Source of the DNA: Opitutia bacterium | GTDB lineage: Bacteria; Verrucomicrobiota; Verrucomicrobiia; Opitutales; Seribacteraceae | NCBI GenBank assembly: GCA_002721705.1 | Contig: PBLJ01000053.1 | Coordinates: 1 to 39,709 of the forward strand | DNA length: 39,709 bases | Direction: 5' to 3' | Part shown: one piece after another, positions 24,907 to 32,848 of the stretch | Numbering within the stretch: position 1 is the stretch's first letter | Layout of the letters: every line of letters starts with the position of its first letter | Program-made: the position numbers and the translations under genes | The notes under the pieces: model-generated | Told to the model about the DNA's origin: nothing | What the model saw: only the letters and a program-made list of their open reading frames with translations | The model's database searches: none

Positions 24907-26274
24907 ATGCTGACTTTGTTCGGAAAGCCGGAAGGCAAATTTTGCGATGGTTTGTCGCGACGTTCCTTCTTGAGCATCGGTGCCCTTGGTTTCGCCGGAG
25001 CCACCCTGCCCAAGCTTTTGCAAGCTGAACGGGTCGCGGGAATCGGGCGTTCGCACAAAGCAATCATCAACGTCTTGCTCCCCGGAGGTCCTCCGCACCA
25101 AGACATGGTGGACCTGAAACCGGACGCGCCTTTGGATATACGCGGCGAGTTCAAGCCGATCGGCACCAACGTTCCGGGCATCCAGATTTCCGAGCACATG
25201 CCTCGTATGGCCAAGATGATGGACAAATTCGCCATCATTCGCTCGATGGTCGATTCTCAAGGAGGACATGACCTGTACCAGTGCTTGACCGGACTCCCGC
25301 GCAGTGCAAGAGGCATGGCCGGTGGAATCCCTTCCATGGGCGCATGGGTTTCCCGTCTTTATGGTCACGGAGACAGAGGCTTGCCTGCTCACCTCAGTCT
25401 GATGCATCCCACGGGGCATGCGCAATGGGGTGATCCTGGAGAGGGAGGCTTTCTAGGGAGAGAACATGGTCCCTTTCGCCTATCCAAGGGCAAGGAAGAC
25501 AATTCCGGTCTGGAGACGGTGCAAAACATGACCTTGAGGGATCTTACCTTGGAACGCCTCAAGGATCGTCATACTTTACGCAAGTCATTCGACGGATTTC
25601 GACGAGACTTGGACACCTCGGCCGAGTTCGACTCCCTCGATGAATTCGAGAAGCAAGCCTTGGGAATTCTTTCATCATCGCAAATGGCCGATGCCCTCGA
25701 TCTTTCCAAGGAGAAGCCGAAAACCATCGAACGGTACGGGAAACCGGATCCCGTCTGGCGAGCCGACGGAGCTCCCAAGATGACGACTAATTTCCTCCTC
25801 GCTCGTCGTTTGGTGGAAGCAGGAGCGCGCTACGTTTCACTCAATTTCAGTCGATGGGACTGGCATGGCGACAATTTCGGGCGTGGACGAGTGGACATTC
25901 CTATGCTCGACCAAGCCCTCTGCGCCTTGGTCGAGGACCTGTACGAGCGGGGGCTCAACAAGGACGTCAGCGTGGTCTGCTGGGGCGAGTTTGGCAGAAC
26001 CCCGAAAATTAATGCCAAAGGCGGGCGAGATCACTGGCCCAAGGCAAATTTTTGTCTCCTGGCAGGGGGCGGTATGCGTACCGGACAAGTCATAGGCTCC
26101 ACCGACAAGCACGCGGCCGAACCGAATGACCGCCCCGTCCGCTTCAAGGAAGTGCACGCCACTCTCTTCAACAATCTAGGGACACCGACCAACCAAGAAC
26201 GCATTTTCGACCTCCAAGGTCGACCACACCACCCGGTGGATCCCGCAGTAAAACCCTTGCCTGAACTGGTTTAG
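24907..26274 (+). CDS. Tat-exported DUF1501 protein
   Basis: This 455-residue protein starts with a twin-arginine signal (SRRSFLS, Arg18-Arg19, then a hydrophobic stretch to about 40). The DUF1501 domain follows: LLPGGPPHQDMVDLKPDAPLDIRGEFKPI, PGIQISEHMPRMAKMMDKFAIIRSM, GGHDLYQCLTG, the catalytic-type WGEFGRTPKIN and GRDHWPKANFCLLAGGGM, ending in ERIFDLQGRP. DUF1501 is distantly related to the alkaline phosphatase/sulfatase fold and is abundant in PVC bacteria; its substrate is unknown. It lies 64 bp after the propeller gene and converges on the protease gene 20 bp away. Confidence 0.92.
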   Translation: MLTLFGKPEGKFCDGLSRRSFLSIGALGFAGATLPKLLQAERVAGIGRSHKAIINVLLPGGPPHQDMVDLKPDAPLDIRGEFKPIGTNVPGIQISEHMPRMAKMMDKFAIIRSMVDSQGGHDLYQCLTGLPRSARGMAGGIPSMGAWVSRLYGHGDRGLPAHLSLMHPTGHAQWGDPGEGGFLGREHGPFRLSKGKEDNSGLETVQNMTLRDLTLERLKDRHTLRKSFDGFRRDLDTSAEFDSLDEFEKQALGILSSSQMADALDLSKEKPKTIERYGKPDPVWRADGAPKMTTNFLLARRLVEAGARYVSLNFSRWDWHGDNFGRGRVDIPMLDQALCALVEDLYERGLNKDVSVVCWGEFGRTPKINAKGGRDHWPKANFCLLAGGGMRTGQVIGSTDKHAAEPNDRPVRFKEVHATLFNNLGTPTNQERIFDLQGRPHHPVDPAVKPLPELV

Positions 26275-26297
26275 AAAAGAAGATTCGCCTCTTTCTA
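26272..26297. terminator. Possible bidirectional terminator spanning both convergent stops
   Basis: TAGAAA (26272-26277) and TTTCTA (26292-26297) are perfect inverted arms, and the inner GA/TC bases add partial pairing around an ATTCG loop. The stem contains the stop codons of both the DUF1501 and protease genes. T-runs are short, so termination is only a suggestion. Confidence 0.3.
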
Positions 26298-27146
26298 GCG
26301 AAGCAATTTCCAAATGGCATCCACGGGGATGCAGGACTTGATCACCATCTGAAGGTTCTCCTTGTGCCCTTTAACTTGGTTGTAATAAATCGAGTTGGTG
26401 GCCGAGACCATACCGACGACGGCTCCGGTATCATCCAAGACCGGAGCGCCACTGGATCCTTTGGCATAATCCGCAGTAATGGCCATTCTCTGAGCGCCTT
26501 TTCCAGTCTTGGTGCGGGCAACGAAATATCGAGAAACGTCACCCTTGGTCATGGTGAAGAAGCGACCGTCCGGATGGCTGATGACGTTGACCGATGTGCC
26601 CACGGGAGCTTTTGCAGCCAAGGGGAGAGGCGTCAATTTGGCGTCCCTTAATTGAAGAATCGCCACGTCATCCGTTTTGCTGGCAGCCAGGACTTCGCTG
26701 ACGAGATAGGTGTTTCCCTTGTAGTCCATGGCCCCGAAGGTAGCTCCTTCATTATTGGCAATAACATGGTGATTGGTCGCGACGATGCCTGTATCCGTAA
26801 TGGCGAATCCGGAAGCGGAATTAACGTGCCACTTGGTGCATTTGCCACATTTGTAAAGACGTCCGATCATGAGGACGGAAGGTTTGCAGCTCTCGTAAAA
26901 CTTGGTTGGTGAAAGCTTGATTCCGGGAGCCTTGGGCATCTGCGCTCGTGCCTTTTGGCGGGAAAGTTGCTCATTGAGCGTCCGTAAGGGAGTAGCCTTC
27001 TTGGTGTCGTAAAGAGCTGACAAATTGCGTTCGAACTGTGCCTTGAGGGCACCGTCGTTAATAACGTCGGAGCTGGCGGCAAACGCATAAGGGAGCTGAA
27101 GAGCCACCGTGAGGACGAGGAAAAGGAAACGATGGGAAGTTTTCAT
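26295..27146 (-). CDS. Secreted trypsin-like (S1C/HtrA-type) serine protease
   Basis: This protein has 283 residues from the ATG at 27146; a GTG at 27158 is an alternative start. A signal peptide (about 1-23) and a helical, basic N-terminal region (about 28-75) precede a chymotrypsin-like domain. The catalytic triad is His127 (ATNHHVI), Asp160 (TDDVAI) and Ser232 (GSSGAPV). There is no PDZ domain, unlike DegP/DegS, so it is a stand-alone protease domain. Four cysteines (87, 100, 103, 272) include a CGKC just before the His segment, which may form disulfides or bind metal. It is divergent from the giant propeller gene across a 141-bp region in which I see no clear promoter. Confidence 0.9.
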   Translation of the reverse strand: MKTSHRFLFLVLTVALQLPYAFAASSDVINDGALKAQFERNLSALYDTKKATPLRTLNEQLSRQKARAQMPKAPGIKLSPTKFYESCKPSVLMIGRLYKCGKCTKWHVNSASGFAITDTGIVATNHHVIANNEGATFGAMDYKGNTYLVSEVLAASKTDDVAILQLRDAKLTPLPLAAKAPVGTSVNVISHPDGRFFTMTKGDVSRYFVARTKTGKGAQRMAITADYAKGSSGAPVLDDTGAVVGMVSATNSIYYNQVKGHKENLQMVIKSCIPVDAIWKLLR

Positions 27147-27287
27147 TTTTCCACACAACGTGAATTTTCCATTTCGGACAAGAAAGAAGCTATCGTACTC
27201 GGGAAGGTGCCCTTGCCCTTGACCAGCAAGAAATCACCCATTAGCAACATGAAGTAACCCCTTGTTCATCAAACCTCTGTCCTCGCC

Positions 27288-30281
27288 ATGAAAACAAGCT
27301 TCATACTCCCTTTCGTCTGCGCATTGCTCGTGGCCAAGGATGGTTTCTCAGCCAATCCCTCCTCAAACACGATAACACCGGCAGCGAAAGTTCAACTCGA
27401 GAAACTAAAGGTGAATCGAGGCATTTGCACCGTACTGGGCATACCCGAGGGAAAAGACGCATCGCATGTCTTGGATTTAGCTCATGGAAGTGAATTGACG
27501 ATCTATTTTCAATCACCGCATGACTCGGATCTGACTACTCTTCGCCAAGCTGCCGACACAGCTGGCTTGTTGGGCCAGCGCATCTTCGTGGAGAAAGGGA
27601 GTTGGCAAAAAATTCACTTGGCCAGCAATTTGGCGGATGCTGCGGTAGTATCGGTTTCAGCAAGCGATTCGGTCAACCAGAAGGAACTCTTGCGCGTGCT
27701 GCGACCCGGAGGCATCGCCTTGCTCGGTAAAAAGATCATTACCAAGCCACCGAACGAAGGAACCGACAGTTGGAGTCATCCTTACCATGGACCCGACAAC
27801 AACCCGCAATCGACCGACAAGTTGGCCCGAGCGCCGTACCTCACGCAATTCGTTGCCGAACCCAAGTTCAGTCCCATGCCGCAAGTCTCGGTGGGAGCGG
27901 GTGGACGAATCTTCAAGGCATTTGGTCATATAGCCCACAAGGAAAACCAAAACGCTGTCCTCAACACCCTAGTCTGCGTGAACGCATACAATGGGACGAC
28001 TTTGTGGAAACGCCCTTTGCGAAAAGGATACATGATACACCGAAACACAATGGTCGCCACACCCGATGCCCTCTACATGGCGGATGACGAATCCTGTAAA
28101 GTCATCGACGCCGAAACGGGGAAGATTCGGGACGAGATCCTTGTTCCGAAAGGGGTCGGTGATGGACCGGTCTGGAAATGGATGGCCTTGGTGGATAATA
28201 CGCTATACGCCTTGGTCGGGGCCACGGAAACCAAAGTCGAAACCGTGCAATCGAGCCGAAGAGGACTCGGGCATTGGCCGTGGGGCATGTGGCAAGGACA
28301 TGACTACGAGAACCCCCAAAAGAGCTTTGGTTTCGGACGCACCTTCATCGCCATCGACCTCAAGACGAAAAATGTGAAATGGAAGCATTCGGAGAAGGAA
28401 TTCATCGACAGTCGCGGGGTCTGCATGCGCAACGGCGCCATTTACTATTATTGCCCGCAAAAATTCCTAGGAGGCCTCACCGCGGCAACGGGCAAGCCCG
28501 CTTGGAAGAACGCGGACGCGGATTTACTGAAAGCGATTGGTGGCAATGGGCGAGCCCAACACTACGTCACGGGTTACGCCACCACCGCATATATGAAATG
28601 CAACGAAGACTACCTGTTTTTCGCAGGGCCTCAGCGAAATCGCCTAGTCTGCGCCTCGACCAAGAATGGCAAATTGCTCTGGGACAAACCAAATGGCAAC
28701 CTTCAGCTCGTCCTGCGCGAGGACGGCCTCTACACAGCCGGACCCAAAGCTACCGGGGCCAAGCTTGATTACGCCACCGGACGCGAGCTATCCAAGATGC
28801 CGACCCGCCGGGCCTGCACGCGAGCCACCGGCAGCATAGACAGCATCTTTTATCGCACCTCGGGAGGAACCGTCCGCCTGGACGTGCCTTCCAACACCGC
28901 CCAGCACATCGCCCCCATGCGTCCACCTTGCCAGGATGGTGTAATCATATCCGATGGACAACTCTTCTGGGGACCTTGGATGTGCGGATGCCAACTGTCG
29001 CTCTATGGTCACATCAGCTTGACCTCCTCAGCAGGGCAATTGCCGTTGCCCGGTGAAGAAACTTCTTCTCTCGAACCCGGGAAAGGCGACTTGGTGAAAG
29101 TCGAAGACCTGAATGCCCATGGCAATGACTGGTCGACCTACCAAGGTAATAACAAGCGTATCCCGGCAACTTCGGTCGCCATACCCAAACAGGTAAAGAA
29201 ACAGTGGGTTTTCGCTTCCCCCACCAAGGCCATGCCAACTGCTCCAGTAGTGGCCGGAGGCCTTGTTTTCGTCGGCGATCGGGCCGGAGTCTTGCGAGCC
29301 ATCGACGCAAACGGCAAACTGAAGTGGAAAGCCTACCTGGGAGGTGCCATCTATTTTCCACCTACCATCTGGAACAACCGTGCCTACGCGGGCTCGGCGG
29401 ATGGGCGCGTGTATGCCTTCGAAGCCGCCACGGGGAGGCCGCTCTGGTCCTTTCGTGTGGCTCCCGGGGCACGCCGAATCTCGATGTTCGGCAAGCTCAT
29501 ATCGACCTGGCCGGTAGCAGGTGGAGTAATCGTGGCAGACGGCTCCGTCTACGCTGCCGCGGGCATCGCTCATTACGACGGCACGCACGTGGTAGCTCTC
29601 GACGCAGTGAGCGGCAAGCTGAAGTGGCGCAACGATTCGTCCGGCAGTTTGTCCGGAAAGGTAAACAGCGGCGTCAGTATGCAAGGCGACCTGTTCCTGG
29701 ATGATGGCAAGCTATGCTTCCTCGGCGGAGGCGTCTACGAGACGGCCCAATTCAACTTGGAAGATGGTCAATGCCTCAACGCCCCGAAAGAAGATCCTCG
29801 TTCCCAATTCCGTACCGCTTTCTATCCCTATTATCCCGAATACGGTAATTATCTCTCCCTCGACCATAACTTGGCCGATGGCCGTTCCTTGGTCTTCGAC
29901 GCCAGCTACGAAGGAAACCGCTTTACTCCCCTGGCTCTTCTTTCGCCCTTGCCCGAGGGGGCGCAGAAAATCCGCAAGGACGCCGCACGCTGGTCCAATC
30001 GCCGCGGTTGGTCGGAAAAACGAAAGGCCATTTGGCAAGAAAAGCAGGGACGACGCTTTGCAAGCTTCGTGGTGAGCCCCGACCTTTTGGTCGCCGCAGG
30101 AGACTTGGGAATGGAAACGAAAACCTCTTTCCTCGCAGCCATAGACGTTGGGAACGGTAACATCGCCTGGAGCGAAACCTTGCCCGCCCAACCTATCAAG
30201 GGAGGAACGTCCATCGACCATCAAGGTCGCATCTTCGTAACCTTGGAAAACGGGCAAACGCTTTGCTATTCGGCTCCATAA
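27288..30281 (+). CDS. Giant secreted PQQ-like propeller with methyltransferase-like head
   Basis: This 997-residue protein has a signal peptide (MKTSFILPFVCALLVAKDGFSA). Residues about 40-160 resemble a degenerate Rossmann methyltransferase: GICTVLGIPEG, LTIYFQSPHDSDLTTLR, then KELLRVLRPGGIALLGKKI, the typical 'LRPGG' turn. The rest is a PQQ-type propeller region with many outer-strand repeats: GTTLWKRPLRKG, GKIRDEILVP, GKLLWDKPNG, GKLKWKAYLGG, GRPLWSFRVAPG and GKLKWRNDSSG. A secreted protein is unlikely to meet S-adenosylmethionine, so the head may have become a structural or ligand-binding domain. The sulfatase starts 26 bp downstream, suggesting a shared transcript and a role in handling an external substrate. 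Confidence 0.85.
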   Translation: MKTSFILPFVCALLVAKDGFSANPSSNTITPAAKVQLEKLKVNRGICTVLGIPEGKDASHVLDLAHGSELTIYFQSPHDSDLTTLRQAADTAGLLGQRIFVEKGSWQKIHLASNLADAAVVSVSASDSVNQKELLRVLRPGGIALLGKKIITKPPNEGTDSWSHPYHGPDNNPQSTDKLARAPYLTQFVAEPKFSPMPQVSVGAGGRIFKAFGHIAHKENQNAVLNTLVCVNAYNGTTLWKRPLRKGYMIHRNTMVATPDALYMADDESCKVIDAETGKIRDEILVPKGVGDGPVWKWMALVDNTLYALVGATETKVETVQSSRRGLGHWPWGMWQGHDYENPQKSFGFGRTFIAIDLKTKNVKWKHSEKEFIDSRGVCMRNGAIYYYCPQKFLGGLTAATGKPAWKNADADLLKAIGGNGRAQHYVTGYATTAYMKCNEDYLFFAGPQRNRLVCASTKNGKLLWDKPNGNLQLVLREDGLYTAGPKATGAKLDYATGRELSKMPTRRACTRATGSIDSIFYRTSGGTVRLDVPSNTAQHIAPMRPPCQDGVIISDGQLFWGPWMCGCQLSLYGHISLTSSAGQLPLPGEETSSLEPGKGDLVKVEDLNAHGNDWSTYQGNNKRIPATSVAIPKQVKKQWVFASPTKAMPTAPVVAGGLVFVGDRAGVLRAIDANGKLKWKAYLGGAIYFPPTIWNNRAYAGSADGRVYAFEAATGRPLWSFRVAPGARRISMFGKLISTWPVAGGVIVADGSVYAAAGIAHYDGTHVVALDAVSGKLKWRNDSSGSLSGKVNSGVSMQGDLFLDDGKLCFLGGGVYETAQFNLEDGQCLNAPKEDPRSQFRTAFYPYYPEYGNYLSLDHNLADGRSLVFDASYEGNRFTPLALLSPLPEGAQKIRKDAARWSNRRGWSEKRKAIWQEKQGRRFASFVVSPDLLVAAGDLGMETKTSFLAAIDVGNGNIAWSETLPAQPIKGGTSIDHQGRIFVTLENGQTLCYSAP

Positions 30282-30307
30282 GCAAAGATCGGACTTAGAT
30301 CCAAACC

Positions 30308-31705
30308 ATGAAAACACTCCTCTCGGTAATCTTCCTTTCGTTGCTGGGTTCAACCCTGAACGGCAAAGCCAAACCGCAAAACATAGTCTTGTTCCTCATC
30401 GACGACCTTGGCTGGAAAGACGTCGGTTGCTACGGCAGCGACTACTACCGCACGCCAAATATCGACAAACTGGCTGAACAAGGCGTTCGTTTCTCCGATG
30501 CGTACGCTGCCTGCGCCGTATGCTCGCCCACTCGCGCAGCCATTATGACGGGGAAGTACCCCGCCCGACTCATGTTGACCGAATGGTTGCCTTCGGGACG
30601 ATGGAAAACCAACGCAAAACTTCGCAGCGGGCGTTTCCTGCGAGGTCTGCCGCTGGAGGAAATCACCCTTGCCGAGGCACTCCGAAAAGCTGGCTACGCA
30701 ACCTGCATAGCAGGCAAATGGCACCTTGGCAGCGAACCCTTCTCGACTCCGGCTCACCATGGCTTCGAGGTAAACATCGGAGCCAACGAACATGGCAACC
30801 CGGGAAATTACTTCTTCCCCTACAAGGGGCAGTGGTCAATTCCCACGACCAAGCTCAAGGCACGTTGGCAGGTACTTCCCGGGGGGAAACCCGGTGAATA
30901 CCTGACCGATCGCTTGACGGACGAGGCCATTTCCTTCGTCCGCCAAAACCAAGACAAACCTTTCTTCCTCTATTTTTCGCACTACGCCGTACATACGCCG
31001 TTCCAGGCGAAGAAGGAAATGATCAAGAAATACGAAGCGATCCCGAAAGAAAAGCGACAAGGCAAGCCCGTCTACGCCGCCATGGTTGAAAGCGTGGATG
31101 AAAGCGTGGGACGCATCATGGCGACTTTAAGGGAATTGAAAGTGGAGAAAGACACGCTGGTGATCTTCACTTCCGACAACGGAGGCTTCGCCGGCGCCAC
31201 CAAGCATGCTCCCCTGAGAGGGAACAAGGGAGCCTACTACGAAGGGGGCATTCGTGTGCCGCTGATCATTCGCTGGCCTGGAGTTACCGAGGCCGGGCAA
31301 GAGAGCAAAGTTCCGGTGACCAGCTCCGACTTGTACCCCACCTGCCTGACGGCGGCGGGTTTGCCGCTACATCCGGCTCAACATCGCGATGGCCTCGATC
31401 TACGACCTGTTCTGGAAGGAGCCAAGTCTCTGGATCGCAACGCCCTCTTCTGGCACTACCCTCATTACAATGGGCACCCATCGTCAGTCCCTTCCTGCGT
31501 GATGCGAAAAGGTGATTGGAAACTCATCGAGACCTTTGATCCCAAAGGAGTTGAACTTTACCATTTGGGCCGTGACTTGAGCGAAACGACGAACCTTGCC
31601 CAAAAGGAACCTTCCAAGCTGGCGGAAATGCGAAAGGAACTGGAAGCTTGGCGAAAAGAAGTGGATGCCGAGATGATGGAGCCTAATCCCGACCACGGGA
31701 AATAG
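30308..31705 (+). CDS. Secreted sulfatase, arylsulfatase A-like
   Basis: This 465-residue sulfatase has a signal peptide (MKTLLSVIFLSLLGSTLNGKA). Metal-binding Asp32-Asp33 lie in FLIDDLGWKDVGCYG. The formylglycine motif CSPTR begins at Cys72. AGKWHLG carries the conserved Lys/His, HYAVHTPFQAK the next active-site part, and FTSDNGGFAG the second metal aspartate. It belongs to a different subgroup from the two iduronate-sulfatase-like proteins at the left end (CSPTR against CNPSR). It follows the giant propeller gene by 26 bp and precedes the ABC transporter by 53 bp on the same strand. Confidence 0.95.
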   Translation: MKTLLSVIFLSLLGSTLNGKAKPQNIVLFLIDDLGWKDVGCYGSDYYRTPNIDKLAEQGVRFSDAYAACAVCSPTRAAIMTGKYPARLMLTEWLPSGRWKTNAKLRSGRFLRGLPLEEITLAEALRKAGYATCIAGKWHLGSEPFSTPAHHGFEVNIGANEHGNPGNYFFPYKGQWSIPTTKLKARWQVLPGGKPGEYLTDRLTDEAISFVRQNQDKPFFLYFSHYAVHTPFQAKKEMIKKYEAIPKEKRQGKPVYAAMVESVDESVGRIMATLRELKVEKDTLVIFTSDNGGFAGATKHAPLRGNKGAYYEGGIRVPLIIRWPGVTEAGQESKVPVTSSDLYPTCLTAAGLPLHPAQHRDGLDLRPVLEGAKSLDRNALFWHYPHYNGHPSSVPSCVMRKGDWKLIETFDPKGVELYHLGRDLSETTNLAQKEPSKLAEMRKELEAWRKEVDAEMMEPNPDHGK

Positions 31706-31758
31706 CTTGGCATGCATTGGTTTGACTCGCCTGATATGGCTTCTCACAGTGCTCCGCG

Positions 31759-32832
31759 ATGATCGCCGTAACCGTAAAGGAACTGGTAAAGAAATTTGGG
31801 GACGTAGTTGCCCTGAACTCGATCGACCTAGCCATCGAACCTGGTGAATTGTTCTTTCTGCTCGGACCCAGCGGTTGCGGCAAAACCACCCTGTTGCGCA
31901 GCATAGCCGGGTTCTACGTACCGGACAGCGGAACCATCCATTTCGACGAGGAAGACGTCACCCGGCTCGAACCTCATCGCCGCAACACCGGCATGATGTT
32001 CCAAAGCTACGCCCTTTGGCCGCACAAGAGCGTCCACGACAACGTCTCCTTTGGACTGGAGCAGCAAAAACTACCCAAGGAGGAAATAACCAAGCGGGTA
32101 GGAGAAGCCCTTGAACTCGTGCAAATGCTGTCCTACGCGGAACGAAAGCCCAATGCCCTCTCCGGTGGACAACAGCAAAGAGTGGCTCTCGCCCGGGCCC
32201 TCGTGGTGCGACCCCGCTGCCTGTTGCTGGACGAACCGTTGTCGAACCTGGATGCAAAACTGCGACTGGAGATGCGAACCGAGATACGCCGCATATGCAA
32301 GGAGTTCAAGCTTACGACCATTTACGTAACGCACGACCAAAAGGAAGCGTTGTCGATCGCCGACAAGATGGCGGTGCTGGACCAAGGCAACGTTTTGCAG
32401 GTCGGTTCCCCGACGGAGATGTACAGGCGACCGCTCAGCCGTTTCGTGGCCAATTTCATTGGCGAAACGAATTTTCTCTCGGGCAAGGTGATTGGAAGAG
32501 AACTCGATGAAGCCGAAATCAGTACCGATTTGGGAGAATTCTCTGGCAAAATATCCAACCCCGCATTCAAGCCTTCGAAAGGCGATGCGGTGCACCTCTC
32601 GCTCAATCCCGAGTGCATTCGCCTGAAGGAAACCGCATCACCGGGAACGAACGCTTTCCCATGCCGTCTCAAGGACACTATATTCTACGGCGAAGTGGCC
32701 CATTACGTCATCCGAAGTGGTAAAAACGAATTCAAGGTGTCCGAGCTCAACCCCCGCAACCTGAACCGATCCGGCGATCAAGAACTTCACGCCTGCTTCG
32801 ACACCGAGGACCTAGTCGTCCTTCAAGACTGA
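31759..32832 (+). CDS. ABC importer ATP-binding protein (FbpC/PotA-like)
   Basis: This 357-residue ATPase energises the importer encoded by the next two genes. It has Walker A GPSGCGKTT (36-44), Q-loop FQSYALWPH (81-89), signature LSGGQQQR (134-141), Walker B LLLDEP (155-160) and switch His192. A C-terminal TOBE-like regulatory domain follows (about 240-355). FbpC, PotA and sugar MalK-type ATPases are alike, but the partner permease and binding protein point to the ferric-iron/2-aminoethylphosphonate/thiamine group. Spacing to the binding-protein gene is 16 bp. Confidence 0.95.
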   Translation: MIAVTVKELVKKFGDVVALNSIDLAIEPGELFFLLGPSGCGKTTLLRSIAGFYVPDSGTIHFDEEDVTRLEPHRRNTGMMFQSYALWPHKSVHDNVSFGLEQQKLPKEEITKRVGEALELVQMLSYAERKPNALSGGQQQRVALARALVVRPRCLLLDEPLSNLDAKLRLEMRTEIRRICKEFKLTTIYVTHDQKEALSIADKMAVLDQGNVLQVGSPTEMYRRPLSRFVANFIGETNFLSGKVIGRELDEAEISTDLGEFSGKISNPAFKPSKGDAVHLSLNPECIRLKETASPGTNAFPCRLKDTIFYGEVAHYVIRSGKNEFKVSELNPRNLNRSGDQELHACFDTEDLVVLQD

Positions 32833-32848
32833 GACGCTTCGAGTCGTC

